A program made the position numbers and the translations under genes. The notes beneath the pieces are model-generated. The model made no database searches and was not told where the DNA came from. It worked only from the letters and a program-made list of their open reading frames with translations. DNA of 35,516 bases from assembly GCA_937922175.1 (NCBI GenBank), contig CAKZUU010000010.1, positions 1 through 35,516 of the forward strand, written 5' to 3'. Positions within the stretch are counted from its first letter, which is position 1. Each line of letters starts with the position of its first letter. The DNA comes from an uncultured Gemmataceae bacterium. Lineage in GTDB: Bacteria; Planctomycetota; Planctomycetia; Gemmatales; Gemmataceae. Shown here in pieces: positions 17,676 to 26,637 of the stretch.

Positions 17676-19034
17676 TCAGGGGCTGGTTAATTTAGCTCGG
17701 CTGAGACGCCGCACAGTATCGACGATTTTTTGCTCGATGCCGGTCTTCCATTTCGAGGGTAAGCCGTACTCGACCATGGAAGTCGCACCTTCATAACCGC
17801 CCTCGGCCAAAACACGCTCCGAGGGAATATAGGCCATCACATCATTGGCATAGGCGGTGACCCATACCGGGGTGGATTGCCCCAATTCCTTCTTCAACCG
17901 CAAAGAGTAATCCACGACGACCTCACCCCCCAGAGCAATCCAGCAAACTTCGCCGAGTTGCCACACTTGCACGGGATAATGCGGATACTCGGTAGGGATC
18001 GGTTTGCCCTCGGCCAACATCTGTAGATAACGCTGAGCCCGATGCCGGCGGGCGGGGTACGAATCCTTTGCTTCGGCCCGTAATCGTTCAATCGTTGGCA
18101 GAGATGCAAAGGGCAGCACGATCTCTTCGTAGCGAGTCACGATCGGCCCCCGGATTTCGGTCATGGGCGAACTCAAGACTTCGTGAACCGCCACGGCGAG
18201 TTCCTTGCCATACTTGCGGCACAGTTCGACGGTGCTTCGCGGCAGCGGATTGATGTCGCCGCCACAACCCGCCCAAAACATCGCCACCATTCCCGGGTTT
18301 CGCTCCTCCAATTCGATTTGGGCGAATCCCGCGTAGTCGCCGCACCACTTGTAGTACTGGAGAGTCGTGTTGTGGCACGCATAGCCAAACACGACCGCCA
18401 GTCGACGACCGTCATGATCAGCAACACTCAGCACCGGAACGTCGTGATCGACCGGCCCGTCGGGATTGGCCCCTCCGACGATCCCTTGCGGCGTCGCCTT
18501 TCGGCGATTGACCGCGAATCGAGCTGTGCCCTGACCGTGACGGAGAAGGGCCGGTCGTCGATTCTGCCAAGCATGGATGATGACCTCGACGAGCTGGTTT
18601 TTGAGCTGCTCCGTGTAGTCATGTCCTTTGCGGAGCATCTCTTCCGGCATGGGGTACATCCCCACAAGGTTGTCCACGATGGCAGGGCCGCAATGAGTAT
18701 GAGACGACGTGAACATCATTCGGTCGCGAGAGAGCCCCGTCGCCCTCTCGACTCGACGTGCCACCTCTGTTGAGACATTGCGGGAGAGGCCTAGCAAATC
18801 GGTCGTCAACAGCACGACGCCGCGTCCGTCCGGCCCTTCGAGGGCAAGAGCCTTGGCGTAAAGGTCGTGTTCCTTTCCCTCGGCGGGATGATTTCGCGCG
18901 GCATAACCCGCCAGCCACATCGGTTCGCGCGGCGTGATCACCACTCGAGCGACGCCGGCCTTGTACCCGGGTTCGGCGGTTGCGGCGACACTTCCACTCA
19001 ACAGCACCCATCCCAGGATCCACGCCGTCCGCAT
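17676..19034 (-). CDS. Secreted neutral/alkaline ceramidase-family protein
   Basis: The 452-residue protein has a signal peptide (TAWILGWVLLSGSVAATA) and then the neutral-ceramidase N-terminal domain pattern AGVARVVITPREPMWLAGY. Zinc-binding candidates are HTH (112-114) in SSHTHCGP and His221 in GYACHNTTL. In characterised neutral ceramidases the nucleophilic Ser lies in a GDVSPN-like motif. The corresponding segment here reads GGDINP (258-263), with no Ser, so true ceramidase activity is doubtful; a hydrolase for another amide or ester is possible. The enzyme should act outside the cytoplasm. AGGAG, seven bases before the ATG at 19034, fixes the start. It is divergent from the acyl-CoA dehydrogenase gene, and a shared promoter region of 66 bases would link lipid-related functions, which is inference. 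Confidence 0.82.
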   Translation of the reverse strand: MRTAWILGWVLLSGSVAATAEPGYKAGVARVVITPREPMWLAGYAARNHPAEGKEHDLYAKALALEGPDGRGVVLLTTDLLGLSRNVSTEVARRVERATGLSRDRMMFTSSHTHCGPAIVDNLVGMYPMPEEMLRKGHDYTEQLKNQLVEVIIHAWQNRRPALLRHGQGTARFAVNRRKATPQGIVGGANPDGPVDHDVPVLSVADHDGRRLAVVFGYACHNTTLQYYKWCGDYAGFAQIELEERNPGMVAMFWAGCGGDINPLPRSTVELCRKYGKELAVAVHEVLSSPMTEIRGPIVTRYEEIVLPFASLPTIERLRAEAKDSYPARRHRAQRYLQMLAEGKPIPTEYPHYPVQVWQLGEVCWIALGGEVVVDYSLRLKKELGQSTPVWVTAYANDVMAYIPSERVLAEGGYEGATSMVEYGLPSKWKTGIEQKIVDTVRRLSRAKLTSP

Positions 19035-19100
19035 AAGATTTCTCCTATGTGCATGCCTATCATAAAAGTGTCCGGTTATTGTACCGATCGAAGGTGAATC

Positions 19101-20870
19101 ATGGCTCTGACCGCCGCCGAAATTCAACAACAGAAAAAGCAGGTCGAGGAAATGTTGGCCGGTCCTGAGGCGCTCGGCTTTGCCAAGTCGCTGTTTTTCG
19201 GTCGGTTTCAAGGCGAGTTGCTGTTCCCCTACCCTACTTTGCCGCCGGAACAGCAACGACAAGCTGACGAGGCGGTCGAACAGGTCCGCGCCTTTTGCGA
19301 GGAGCACATCGATGCCGCTGCCATCGACCGAAATGCCGACATCCCCCGTTCGGTCATCGACGGTCTGGGGCGTCTCGGCGTTTTGGGAATGACCGCCCCG
19401 AAGGAATTCGGCGGGCGTGGCTTTGGGCAGCAACAATATTGCAAGGTGATGGAGGTCATTGGCGGCCACGACGCCTCGACGGCGGTCTTCGTGAACGCGC
19501 ACCATTCCATCGGAATTCGCGCGTTGTTGCTCTTCGGGACGAAAGAACAGCAACAACGATGGTTGCCTGACCTCGTCACGGGTCGCAAGATCGCTGCATT
19601 CGCCCTAACCGAACCGCAAGCCGGTTCGGACGCCGGCAATGTTCAAACGACGGCGATCCCCTCACCCGACGGCTCCAGCTACATCCTCAACGGCGAGAAG
19701 CGTTACATCACCAGTGGCGGAATCGCGGACGTCCTGACCGTGATGGCTCGAACGCCCTTCCCCGGGACCGATGAATGGAAAGTGACCGCTTTTCTCGTCA
19801 CGCCCGACATGCCGGGGTTTCACGTTGTCGAAGCCAGAATGCCTAAAGTCGGAATCCGAGGCACCGCGACCGCCCGCTTAGCGTTCAAAGACATGCGAGT
19901 GCCAGCGGAGAATGTCTTAGGTCAAGTGGGCAAAGGTTTGCGCATCGCGCTGACGGTGCTCGATTTCGGCCGCACAACTTTCGGCGCCAGTTGCACGGGG
20001 GTCGCCAAGACCTGCTTACGCTTGGCGATCGATCATGCCAAGACACGAATCCAGTTCAAGCAACCTTTAGCCGAATTCGAGTTGGTCAAGAAGAAAATCG
20101 CCTTCATGGCCGCCCATGCCTTTGCAATGGAGGCGACCACGACCCAGTGTGCCGCCTTTATCGACTCCGGAAACGAAGACTACATGCTCGAGACAGCCAT
20201 GCTGAAAGTCTGGAGCACCGAGCATCTTTGGACCATCGTCAACGACACGTTGCAGATTTACGGCGGACGAGGCTTTTTCACCGACGAGCCGATCGAGCGG
20301 ATGATGCGGGACGCTCGCTTGAATCAGATCGGTGAGGGAGCCAACGACGTTCTACGTGCTTTCATCGCCGTTGTCGGATCCAAGGCGGTGGGTGAGGGAT
20401 TTTTGAAGGTGCTCGATGCCCTGAAGCGTCCTTGGAATCATGTCGGCACCCTTCTCGAATTTGGCCGCGAGCAAATCGCCTCCCGCCTCGTGACTCCGCA
20501 AGTCCCGGTTCAATGTCGCGAACTCACTCGGGAAGCACGAGTCCTCGCCGGATTGGTCCGCGAATTCGGTCTGGCGGTGCAATGGGTTCTGCGAAAAAGT
20601 AAACGCATCGAGGTTTTCCTCACCAGTCAATATCAGCACGAGAGATTGGCGGATGCGGCCTGCGATCTTTATGCCGCCAGTTGCGCATTGAGTCGATTGG
20701 AGCATTTATTGCAAAGAAGCAACGGCCGTCCGGCCCACAAGGACCGCGATGTCGTCGCGGGTCGTCACTTCCTCAAGATCGCTTTCCGCCGCATCCGCCA
20801 CAACCTGGCGGCCCTGAATGACAATGATGACGCTTCCACCACCGCTGCGGCCGAGGCGTGGCTGAAATAG
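19101..20870 (+). CDS. VLCAD/ACAD9-like acyl-CoA dehydrogenase
   Basis: The FAD enzyme catalyses alpha,beta-dehydrogenation of acyl-CoA in fatty-acid beta-oxidation in the cytoplasm. The 589 residues exceed the usual 380 or so of short/medium-chain members and match the very-long-chain type with a C-terminal extension. Signatures are the FAD-contacting AFALTEPQAGSDAG, the substrate-loop GEKRYITSGGIAD, RTTFGASCTGVA, IYGGRGF, and Glu412 in QIGEGANDVLR, the catalytic base position of VLCAD. The C-terminal 150 or so residues are helical and of uncertain fold. AAGGTG at 19091-19096 lies four bases before the ATG. The chain-length preference is inferred from family resemblance only. No electron-transfer flavoprotein or other beta-oxidation gene is adjacent. 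Confidence 0.92.
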   Translation: MALTAAEIQQQKKQVEEMLAGPEALGFAKSLFFGRFQGELLFPYPTLPPEQQRQADEAVEQVRAFCEEHIDAAAIDRNADIPRSVIDGLGRLGVLGMTAPKEFGGRGFGQQQYCKVMEVIGGHDASTAVFVNAHHSIGIRALLLFGTKEQQQRWLPDLVTGRKIAAFALTEPQAGSDAGNVQTTAIPSPDGSSYILNGEKRYITSGGIADVLTVMARTPFPGTDEWKVTAFLVTPDMPGFHVVEARMPKVGIRGTATARLAFKDMRVPAENVLGQVGKGLRIALTVLDFGRTTFGASCTGVAKTCLRLAIDHAKTRIQFKQPLAEFELVKKKIAFMAAHAFAMEATTTQCAAFIDSGNEDYMLETAMLKVWSTEHLWTIVNDTLQIYGGRGFFTDEPIERMMRDARLNQIGEGANDVLRAFIAVVGSKAVGEGFLKVLDALKRPWNHVGTLLEFGREQIASRLVTPQVPVQCRELTREARVLAGLVREFGLAVQWVLRKSKRIEVFLTSQYQHERLADAACDLYAASCALSRLEHLLQRSNGRPAHKDRDVVAGRHFLKIAFRRIRHNLAALNDNDDASTTAAAEAWLK

Positions 20871-21107
20871 GCTCACTTCTTCCCCGAATTCTCGCAAATC
20901 GGCGGTAATCTTTTTCTAGTTCCCGCCAACGCAGACATTCTTCCCACTTTCAGAAGTCCGAACATGTTCCCCTGTCGTTCACCTCAATTCGACGCCCCTC
21001 CCCAATCGCCCTCGTCGCGCAGGTCTCGTTGGTGCAGAGCCGGACAATCGTCAGCCGCCCACGCCGGAAGAGTGCGGAACCCTTTTGTCCTTCGAGGAGA
21101 TTCATCC

Positions 21108-22994
21108 ATGTCGCGCCTCATTCTTCGCCGACTGACCTTCTGTTTGAGTATCTGCGGAGCGGTCTTGGGTATTTTTGGACCGAGCCATGGCCGTTCGGTG
21201 TCAGCCATGCCTCTGGCCAGCTGGTATCGCAGCTACCAAGCCGCCCGTGCTGAGGCAGAAACCCGATCCGCCCAAGCACTCGAAGCGCAAAACAATTTGG
21301 ACAAGGCCTTGGCCGCGCAGAACCGCGCCCAGCAAGTCTTGGACGCTGCCGCTGCCGATCAGGCCATCGCCGAGGAAAAACTTGTGATCGCTCGCCGGAG
21401 TTGGCAAGAACGGCAAGTCCCGTTTGTGGAAAATCAGCATCGGCTCAAAGAACGGCAGGAGCAAGCCTCTCGAACTATTGAACGCCGACAACGGTTGGAA
21501 AAAGCACTGCACGAGCATGACGCTCAAATTCAACGACTGGAAGAAACGATTTGCCATGCCGAAAAGCTCGGAGTGAAAAAAACTGAAGTGCAACGCCGAA
21601 TCCAGGAGTTGGAGACCCAAGCCCGAGAGTGCCAAGCTGTCATCGAGCAAGCCCAACAGGCGAAAGCTGACGCCGATCGGATTCGATCCGAGGTCAGCGC
21701 CAAGCTCGACTTGGCCCGTCGACAGGTCGCTGACGCTCAAAATCTCGTGGATCAAGAGCGATCTCGGGTCGCCCCCGTCCTCGCCGCCCTCGAAAAAGTG
21801 TCGAATCAGGTAAAGACAACGACAGAGCGGCAAGTCGCCGAGGCGGAAACCCGTTGGCGAGCAGCGAAGGAAGCGCTGAATTTGGCTCGTCAAAAGCTTT
21901 CCCAAGCCGAGACCCACCTCGCCGACGCTCGACGACGGGTTGCCGATGCCGAGAAGGACGCTGGGGAAAAGTCCCAGGCCGCCACCGCTGCCTTGACGGT
22001 CGCTCAGGAACAACGCGACATCACCGACCGCATCCACAAGCACCTCGGTGATGTCGCTCGGCTGATCGAGAAACTTCAATGGACCACGGCAGACCCGGAC
22101 GTCGGTCGCTCCATCGAGGCGATCTTAACCGACACCCTCAAAGTCTCTCGGACCCAGCGAGAGGAGCACGAGCGGCAGGCTCTGGCTCGCGTTGAGGCGG
22201 CAGCCCGGGCCGTCGCTGAATTGGAGTCAGCCAAAAAAGCCATGCAAAAAGCTCTTGAAGTCCAAGCGTCTGCGGAAATGGCGCTGGTCAAAGCCCGTCG
22301 AACTCTGGAGGAGGCGACTCGAGTGGAACAACGAGCCAAAGAAATTCGGGACGGCTTGATCCGGGACAGTGGGCGATTGTTCAATGAACTGTCCGAACGA
22401 GTGGCGACGGTTGTCCAACAAGCAGAGAGGCCCTTGACTCAAGCTCTCGCGACGTTGCAACAAGCCGACACCCAGGTCCAACGGCTCACTCGGACAATGG
22501 CAGATGCGACCCGACGACGGACAACGGCTCATGAGACGTGGAAGACAGCAGAGCAACGGGCAGAGCAGATCGAGGTGACCCTCAAGGTCTTCCGCGAGGA
22601 ATTAGCGGGGATTCCCGAAGTTGCCGATTTACCTGCCCGGAAAAACGCTTTGGCCAGACAGCAGAGCCTCCGCAACCAAGTCCTGGATGCACGAAATGCT
22701 CTCATCGCCGAGGAGCGACTTCTGACCGACGACATTGCGAGACGGACCCGACAGATGGCCGAACAGGGGTCGGCGTTGAAGCGGTTAGAGACAGAAGTCA
22801 ACGACCTGCAAGACTCGGTGCGACGAGCAGCAGTCAGGGTCCTCGAGGCGCGCAAAGCGTATGATGCCGCAGTCCAGGCCGTCATCGCCGCTCGACAAGA
22901 CGCCAACGAAAAAGCGGCTGCGGCGAAACGGGCCACCGATCGGCTGGCGAGACTCGCACCCGGTCAGGTCTTTGAGACGACACAACCTCGGTAA
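21108..22994 (+). CDS. Exported long coiled-coil protein of unknown function
   Basis: This 628-residue protein has an N-terminal hydrophobic segment (CLSICGAVLGIFG) and then nearly uninterrupted heptad-like helix from about residue 35 to the end, rich in Ala, Arg, Gln, Glu and Leu. Motifs such as EAETRSAQALEAQNNLDKAL and ARVEAAARAVAELESA are typical of long coiled coils. I recognise no enzymatic domain. It may form a filament, tether or spacer in the periplasm, as inferred from the signal-like N-terminus, which could also be an anchor. The ATG at 21108 has GAGGAG at 21094-21099; an upstream in-frame ATG at 20964 would add a Pro/Arg-rich stretch that looks non-coding. The preceding 237-base intergenic region shows no clear promoter. 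Confidence 0.75.
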   Translation: MSRLILRRLTFCLSICGAVLGIFGPSHGRSVSAMPLASWYRSYQAARAEAETRSAQALEAQNNLDKALAAQNRAQQVLDAAAADQAIAEEKLVIARRSWQERQVPFVENQHRLKERQEQASRTIERRQRLEKALHEHDAQIQRLEETICHAEKLGVKKTEVQRRIQELETQARECQAVIEQAQQAKADADRIRSEVSAKLDLARRQVADAQNLVDQERSRVAPVLAALEKVSNQVKTTTERQVAEAETRWRAAKEALNLARQKLSQAETHLADARRRVADAEKDAGEKSQAATAALTVAQEQRDITDRIHKHLGDVARLIEKLQWTTADPDVGRSIEAILTDTLKVSRTQREEHERQALARVEAAARAVAELESAKKAMQKALEVQASAEMALVKARRTLEEATRVEQRAKEIRDGLIRDSGRLFNELSERVATVVQQAERPLTQALATLQQADTQVQRLTRTMADATRRRTTAHETWKTAEQRAEQIEVTLKVFREELAGIPEVADLPARKNALARQQSLRNQVLDARNALIAEERLLTDDIARRTRQMAEQGSALKRLETEVNDLQDSVRRAAVRVLEARKAYDAAVQAVIAARQDANEKAAAAKRATDRLARLAPGQVFETTQPR

Positions 22995-23030
22995 GGTTTG
23001 TGGCCGCTCGCGACTGACGCTTCTTGAATC

Positions 23031-23058
23031 AGGCCGCTGCGAGAAATCGCGGCGGCCT
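23031..23058 (+). terminator. Intrinsic-type terminator after the coiled-coil gene
   Basis: An 11-bp stem (23031-23041 with 23048-23058, one G-U pair) encloses the loop AGAAAT and is followed by TTCGATTT. It starts 37 bases after the coiled-coil stop codon. Because the next gene converges, it may stop readthrough from the plus strand; the imperfect U-tract keeps confidence moderate. Confidence 0.55.
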
Positions 23059-23132
23059 TTCGATTTGGCCCTTCCACGGTCCGACTTCGCGTCAAAAAAG
23101 TCGACCCACGGGGACGAATGACGACGGCCGCT

Positions 23133-24359
23133 TCATTCGTCGGGCCGATTCCAATAGATGCGAATGTTTCGCGTTTGCCGACCCACGGCGACAATGTCGA
23201 TACGGCCATCGCCGTCCAGATCAGCCGCAGCCAGATCCTCGACAGCGACGCCACCCGGATCAACGAGATACCGGATCCATTTTTCGCCGTGGCGATCCTG
23301 GCATTTGTAGATGCGGACCCCGCTCCGGGCTTGTTCATTGAGTTGGTCTCGAACTCCGATGATCAACTCCTCGTCTCCGTCGCCGTCCAAGTCCGCGACC
23401 CAGACGGCATGTCCCCAACGCAACTGATCGTCGAGGACGAATCGCCGACGCAACTGGTCTTCGCCGATCTCTTCGGTGTAAACCACCACCTGATGACCGT
23501 GCCAAGGTTCGATGGTGGCAATGAATGACCGACCATTTTTCAACTTGCCCTCTTTGATCTCGCTGGCACCTCGACTGCCTTTGGGGTTCTGCTGATTTCC
23601 GGAACCGATGCGCCGCGTTCGCCACTGTCCCGTCTGGCCGATCTCGATGACACTGACCCCCTCGTAGCTGGCCGTCAACAAGCGGTGGCGTTGGTCCGAT
23701 GAAGCGCCCGGGACTACGGCAACGTTGTGAACAACGTGCAGCTCTTCGCTCAGGACGGTCGGCACCCACGGACCACGGACAGGATCTTTGGGAAGGCGAT
23801 AAGCCAAAATGCGGACCGGTCGCCCGTCCATCCAGTTACCGGCTGCGGTGCTCTGCCGACCCATCAGGGGAGCGAGAATGAGGGCAGGTGGTCGTCGTGG
23901 GCCGTCCAACCACGCCACTTTCACCCGGTGGACCGAAGGTTCCTCAGCGATTGGGTACAGGTCCCACTCCATGTCGAGGGAGGATCGTCGTCGGAGCCAT
24001 TGCAGGGTGCCGCCGACCTCCGTGTTAAAAGGGCGCCATCCCGCGCCCAAGATGATGTCCAACTTGCCATCGCCATCGACGTCGAGAACCGCGAGACAGA
24101 CATGATCCGGTTTGGTTTTCCCTTGCAGGATGAGCCTTGGCCTCCAAGTCGGGTTTTCGTACCACAGCAAGCGGTGTTGATCCGCGACGATGATGTCGGC
24201 CCGGCCATCATCATTGAGATCCGCCAAAGCGACGGCGTAGCCGATCGTCAGATCCCGCCCGATCTCTTGCACGTCCCAACGCACCCCCGGGGGCCCCGCC
24301 GATAACGGCTGGCCTGGGGGAAGGGCGATCAGCACCACCGAAATCATCCATCGGCGCAT
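23133..24359 (-). CDS. Secreted FG-GAP/VCBS repeat protein
   Basis: This 408-residue protein has a signal peptide (WMISVVLIALPPGQPLSA) and beta-propeller repeats with calcium-binding loops: DLNDDGRAD, DVDGDGKLD, DLDGDGDEE and DLDGDGRID. The repeats are accompanied by FG-GAP-like strands such as GYAVALADL and GHAVWVADL. These propellers usually bind ligands or other proteins outside the cell, and no catalytic site is visible. Planctomycetes encode many such proteins, often with unknown partners. AGGTGA, five bases before the ATG at 24359, supports the start; the frame extends another 43 residues upstream without signal-like features. The gene is divergent from the channel/VWA cluster, so the two share a 180-base upstream region. 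Confidence 0.85.
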   Translation of the reverse strand: MRRWMISVVLIALPPGQPLSAGPPGVRWDVQEIGRDLTIGYAVALADLNDDGRADIIVADQHRLLWYENPTWRPRLILQGKTKPDHVCLAVLDVDGDGKLDIILGAGWRPFNTEVGGTLQWLRRRSSLDMEWDLYPIAEEPSVHRVKVAWLDGPRRPPALILAPLMGRQSTAAGNWMDGRPVRILAYRLPKDPVRGPWVPTVLSEELHVVHNVAVVPGASSDQRHRLLTASYEGVSVIEIGQTGQWRTRRIGSGNQQNPKGSRGASEIKEGKLKNGRSFIATIEPWHGHQVVVYTEEIGEDQLRRRFVLDDQLRWGHAVWVADLDGDGDEELIIGVRDQLNEQARSGVRIYKCQDRHGEKWIRYLVDPGGVAVEDLAAADLDGDGRIDIVAVGRQTRNIRIYWNRPDE

Positions 24360-24539
24360 GTCGTCACCTGCGGGAGGACTTCTAGACGATATAGCGAGGC
24401 GGTCGAAATTTTCCGCAAAAGCGGACGAATCACCAGAAGCGTTTCCCTCGGAAAACACGGTTCTCCCTTGATCCGAATCCCGGCGCACCGGAGAATGGAG
24501 ACGTTGAGAGAAGTGGTGGCACTCAGCCCTGGTAGCCGC

Positions 24540-25349
24540 ATGACCATTCGCTCATCGCACAAACCATCGCGTGAAATTGCGTTGTTGCTGCTGTCGCTGG
24601 TCCTGGTCGCCGGGATCAGCTATCCGATCCACCGATGGACGCAGACGTCGGGAAATTCGCTTGATCCCGAGGGGAAGTGGACGCCGCAGCGACTGGGCCG
24701 GCTGCTTTTTGGACCGGAGCAGATCACCTGTTACTGCTTTTTCACCTGGGCGAGTTTGATTCTGGGCCGACGAGCTGCCGAGGTCGCTCGACAGCGCTCC
24801 GCGTTTCATTTGGATCTTTTGCCCACCGACGAGGGAGCGCGAATCCTGCCCGAGGACGCGCGACCGCTCATCCGCAAGTTGGAGATGCAGACCGCCCAGC
24901 GCGGTCCCCTGATCCTTGCGACGATGGTGCGAATCGCCTTGGGGAAATACGCCATCAGCAAGTCAGCGCCGGACGTGGGGGAAGTGGTTCGGACCCAAGC
25001 GGAAATCGAGCAGTACCGCTTGGTCAGCAGCATGTACCTCGTGCAATACTTGATGTGGGCGATTCCAGCCGTCGGGTTCATCGGAACGGTTCGTGGTCTG
25101 GCCGGGGCGTTTTCGATGGCCAGTTCGACCGTCGAGGAACTTACGGTCTTCATGAACGACGCGAGTCGGCATTTGAATTTCGCCTTCGACTGCACTCTGG
25201 TCGCGTTGGTTCTAAGCGTCGTGGGGATGTATTTCCTCCACTTGGTGCAAAGGAGCGAGGAAAACCTGATCAACGACTGCCAGCAATACTGCCAGGAACA
25301 CTTGTTGCTCCGCCTATACGATCCGCAACCGGAGCAAGCTGTGGTGTGA
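24540..25349 (+). CDS. MotA/TolQ/ExbB-type proton channel subunit
   Basis: This 269-residue inner-membrane protein has four likely membrane helices (about 12-32, 58-77, 166-191 and 215-236), with a soluble loop of about 90 residues between the second and third, the topology of MotA/TolQ/ExbB proteins. The third-helix motif IPAVGFIGTVRGLAGAF aligns with the family's P-x-x-G-x-x-GT-V-x-G-x-x-x-AF, and Thr219 in DCTLVALVLSVVGM matches the conserved Thr of the fourth helix. Family members form pentamers that conduct protons through a partner such as ExbD, TolR or MotB. No separate ExbD gene follows; the VWA protein may fill that place. Upstream in-frame starts at 24495 (ATG) and 24513 (GTG) cannot be excluded, since the Shine-Dalgarno signals are weak. 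Confidence 0.82.
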   Translation: MTIRSSHKPSREIALLLLSLVLVAGISYPIHRWTQTSGNSLDPEGKWTPQRLGRLLFGPEQITCYCFFTWASLILGRRAAEVARQRSAFHLDLLPTDEGARILPEDARPLIRKLEMQTAQRGPLILATMVRIALGKYAISKSAPDVGEVVRTQAEIEQYRLVSSMYLVQYLMWAIPAVGFIGTVRGLAGAFSMASSTVEELTVFMNDASRHLNFAFDCTLVALVLSVVGMYFLHLVQRSEENLINDCQQYCQEHLLLRLYDPQPEQAVV

Positions 25350-25387
25350 AGTCGAGCGCGAGGGTAAGGAACCATCGAGGGTGGGTC

Positions 25388-26590
25388 ATGGGCTGGACCA
25401 ATTGGTCGCGGAAGGTCGCGGAACCAGTTCGTGGAACGGACTCCCTGATGGGGTTGGACCTGAATTCAACACGATTACGGGTGATGACCGGCGACGGCCA
25501 ACGGGTCGCACACTCCGTGATTCTGGATGATCCGCATGAGGAATTCCCACTCGCGGTGGCGTTCTCCGGCCGGACATCCGAATGGGGACACGCCGCTCAG
25601 GCCGTCGAACGCCGTTGGCCCCACCTGTTCCTCGCGGATTTTCTGGCTGACGTGAATTTGCCCCGTCGGTGGGAGGTGGGCCGATACCGCCTGACCTCCG
25701 CCGAGCTGCTGACCCAGATGTTCCAGCGACTGCGTCCGACCTGCCCGCCAGCGACAGCGATCACAGCGGTGTTGCCAGCGTATCTGACGAGTCCGAAAGT
25801 CACCCTTCTGGCCGAGATCATGGAGCGTTGCCGGTTCCCACTGCGCGGCTCGGCGCTCCTCCCACTGGCCCTAGCCGCGACCTACGACTTACCCGATGGA
25901 CGTCCGGCCTCGATCTTGATCGTCGACTGCGACGCTCACGCCCTGAGTGTGTCGTTGGTCCTCGTTGAAGAGACTCAAGCACGCTTGCTTAGCACGGCCC
26001 CCTTGCCGCGGCTGAATACCCGGACTTGGAAAAACTGGCTACTGGCCGGGATCGCCGATCGCTGTGTCCGCGTTTGCCGACGAGATCCTCGGGACTCCGC
26101 CGCCACGGAGCAGGCCCTTTTTGAGCAACTCGACTCGGCGATGGAGAGCCTCCGCCAGGAGCCGCGGGTCGAGTTAATCATTCGATCGACGCATTGGTAT
26201 CAAACGTTGCTCCAGACGGCAGATGATTTCGCTCGTTATTGTGGCAATCTGGTGAAAGCGAGTCTGGCGGGGTTGCGCGAGTTTTTGCAACCTTTGGTTG
26301 CGGAGCCGCCGACCGCGGTTTGGCTGACGCACGCTGCTGGCCGACTGCCCGGCCTGGTCGCCGCCGTGGAGTCATTCACGGCCGAGCGTACTGCTGTCGA
26401 AGTGCTGGCACCTGACGCCGCTTGCCGTGCCGCCCTGACACTGGCCAGTCGATGGAATCAGGACGATTTGCCGCGTCTGCACCGGGACAGCGTGATCCCT
26501 CGACCCGAGGGATCCTCGCGGGATTCCTCGCCGACCACGTACCGAACTGCCAATTCGCCCCCCCCACCAAGGGTCTGGCGAGAGCGCTGA
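25388..26590 (+). CDS. Degenerate actin/Hsp70-fold protein
   Basis: The 400-residue protein shows the phosphate-1-like motif MGLDLNSTRLRVMTGDG (21-37), a second strand-turn motif SILIVDCDAHALSVSLV (about 175-191) resembling phosphate 2, and an adenosine-like VWLTHAAGRLPGLVAAV (about 311-327). Their order and spacing match the ASKHA (actin/Hsp70/sugar kinase) fold. The central and C-terminal parts are less conserved, and there is no substrate-binding domain as in DnaK, so ATPase function is likely but not proven. A Pro/Ser-rich C-terminal tail follows. GAGG at 25377-25380, seven bases before the ATG, fixes the start. It is the second gene of the channel cluster, 38 bases after the channel gene. 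It might act as an ATP-dependent switch or assembly factor for the channel/VWA complex. Confidence 0.6.
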   Translation: MGWTNWSRKVAEPVRGTDSLMGLDLNSTRLRVMTGDGQRVAHSVILDDPHEEFPLAVAFSGRTSEWGHAAQAVERRWPHLFLADFLADVNLPRRWEVGRYRLTSAELLTQMFQRLRPTCPPATAITAVLPAYLTSPKVTLLAEIMERCRFPLRGSALLPLALAATYDLPDGRPASILIVDCDAHALSVSLVLVEETQARLLSTAPLPRLNTRTWKNWLLAGIADRCVRVCRRDPRDSAATEQALFEQLDSAMESLRQEPRVELIIRSTHWYQTLLQTADDFARYCGNLVKASLAGLREFLQPLVAEPPTAVWLTHAAGRLPGLVAAVESFTAERTAVEVLAPDAACRAALTLASRWNQDDLPRLHRDSVIPRPEGSSRDSSPTTYRTANSPPPPRVWRER

Positions 26591-26637
26591 GCGGTGAACA
26601 CCGGGCCAGGAAAAAATCACGTCAGTGAGACGAAGTT

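Noticed and set aside
21201-22079. 292-codon minus-strand frame rich in Leu/Gly
   Set aside because: It is the antisense of the coiled-coil gene, where Gln/Ala-rich codons read as Leu/Gly.
24677-25387. Open frame overlapping the channel gene and in frame with the actin-like protein
   Set aside because: It overlaps the well-supported channel gene in another frame; the Shine-Dalgarno and motif-bearing start is at 25388.
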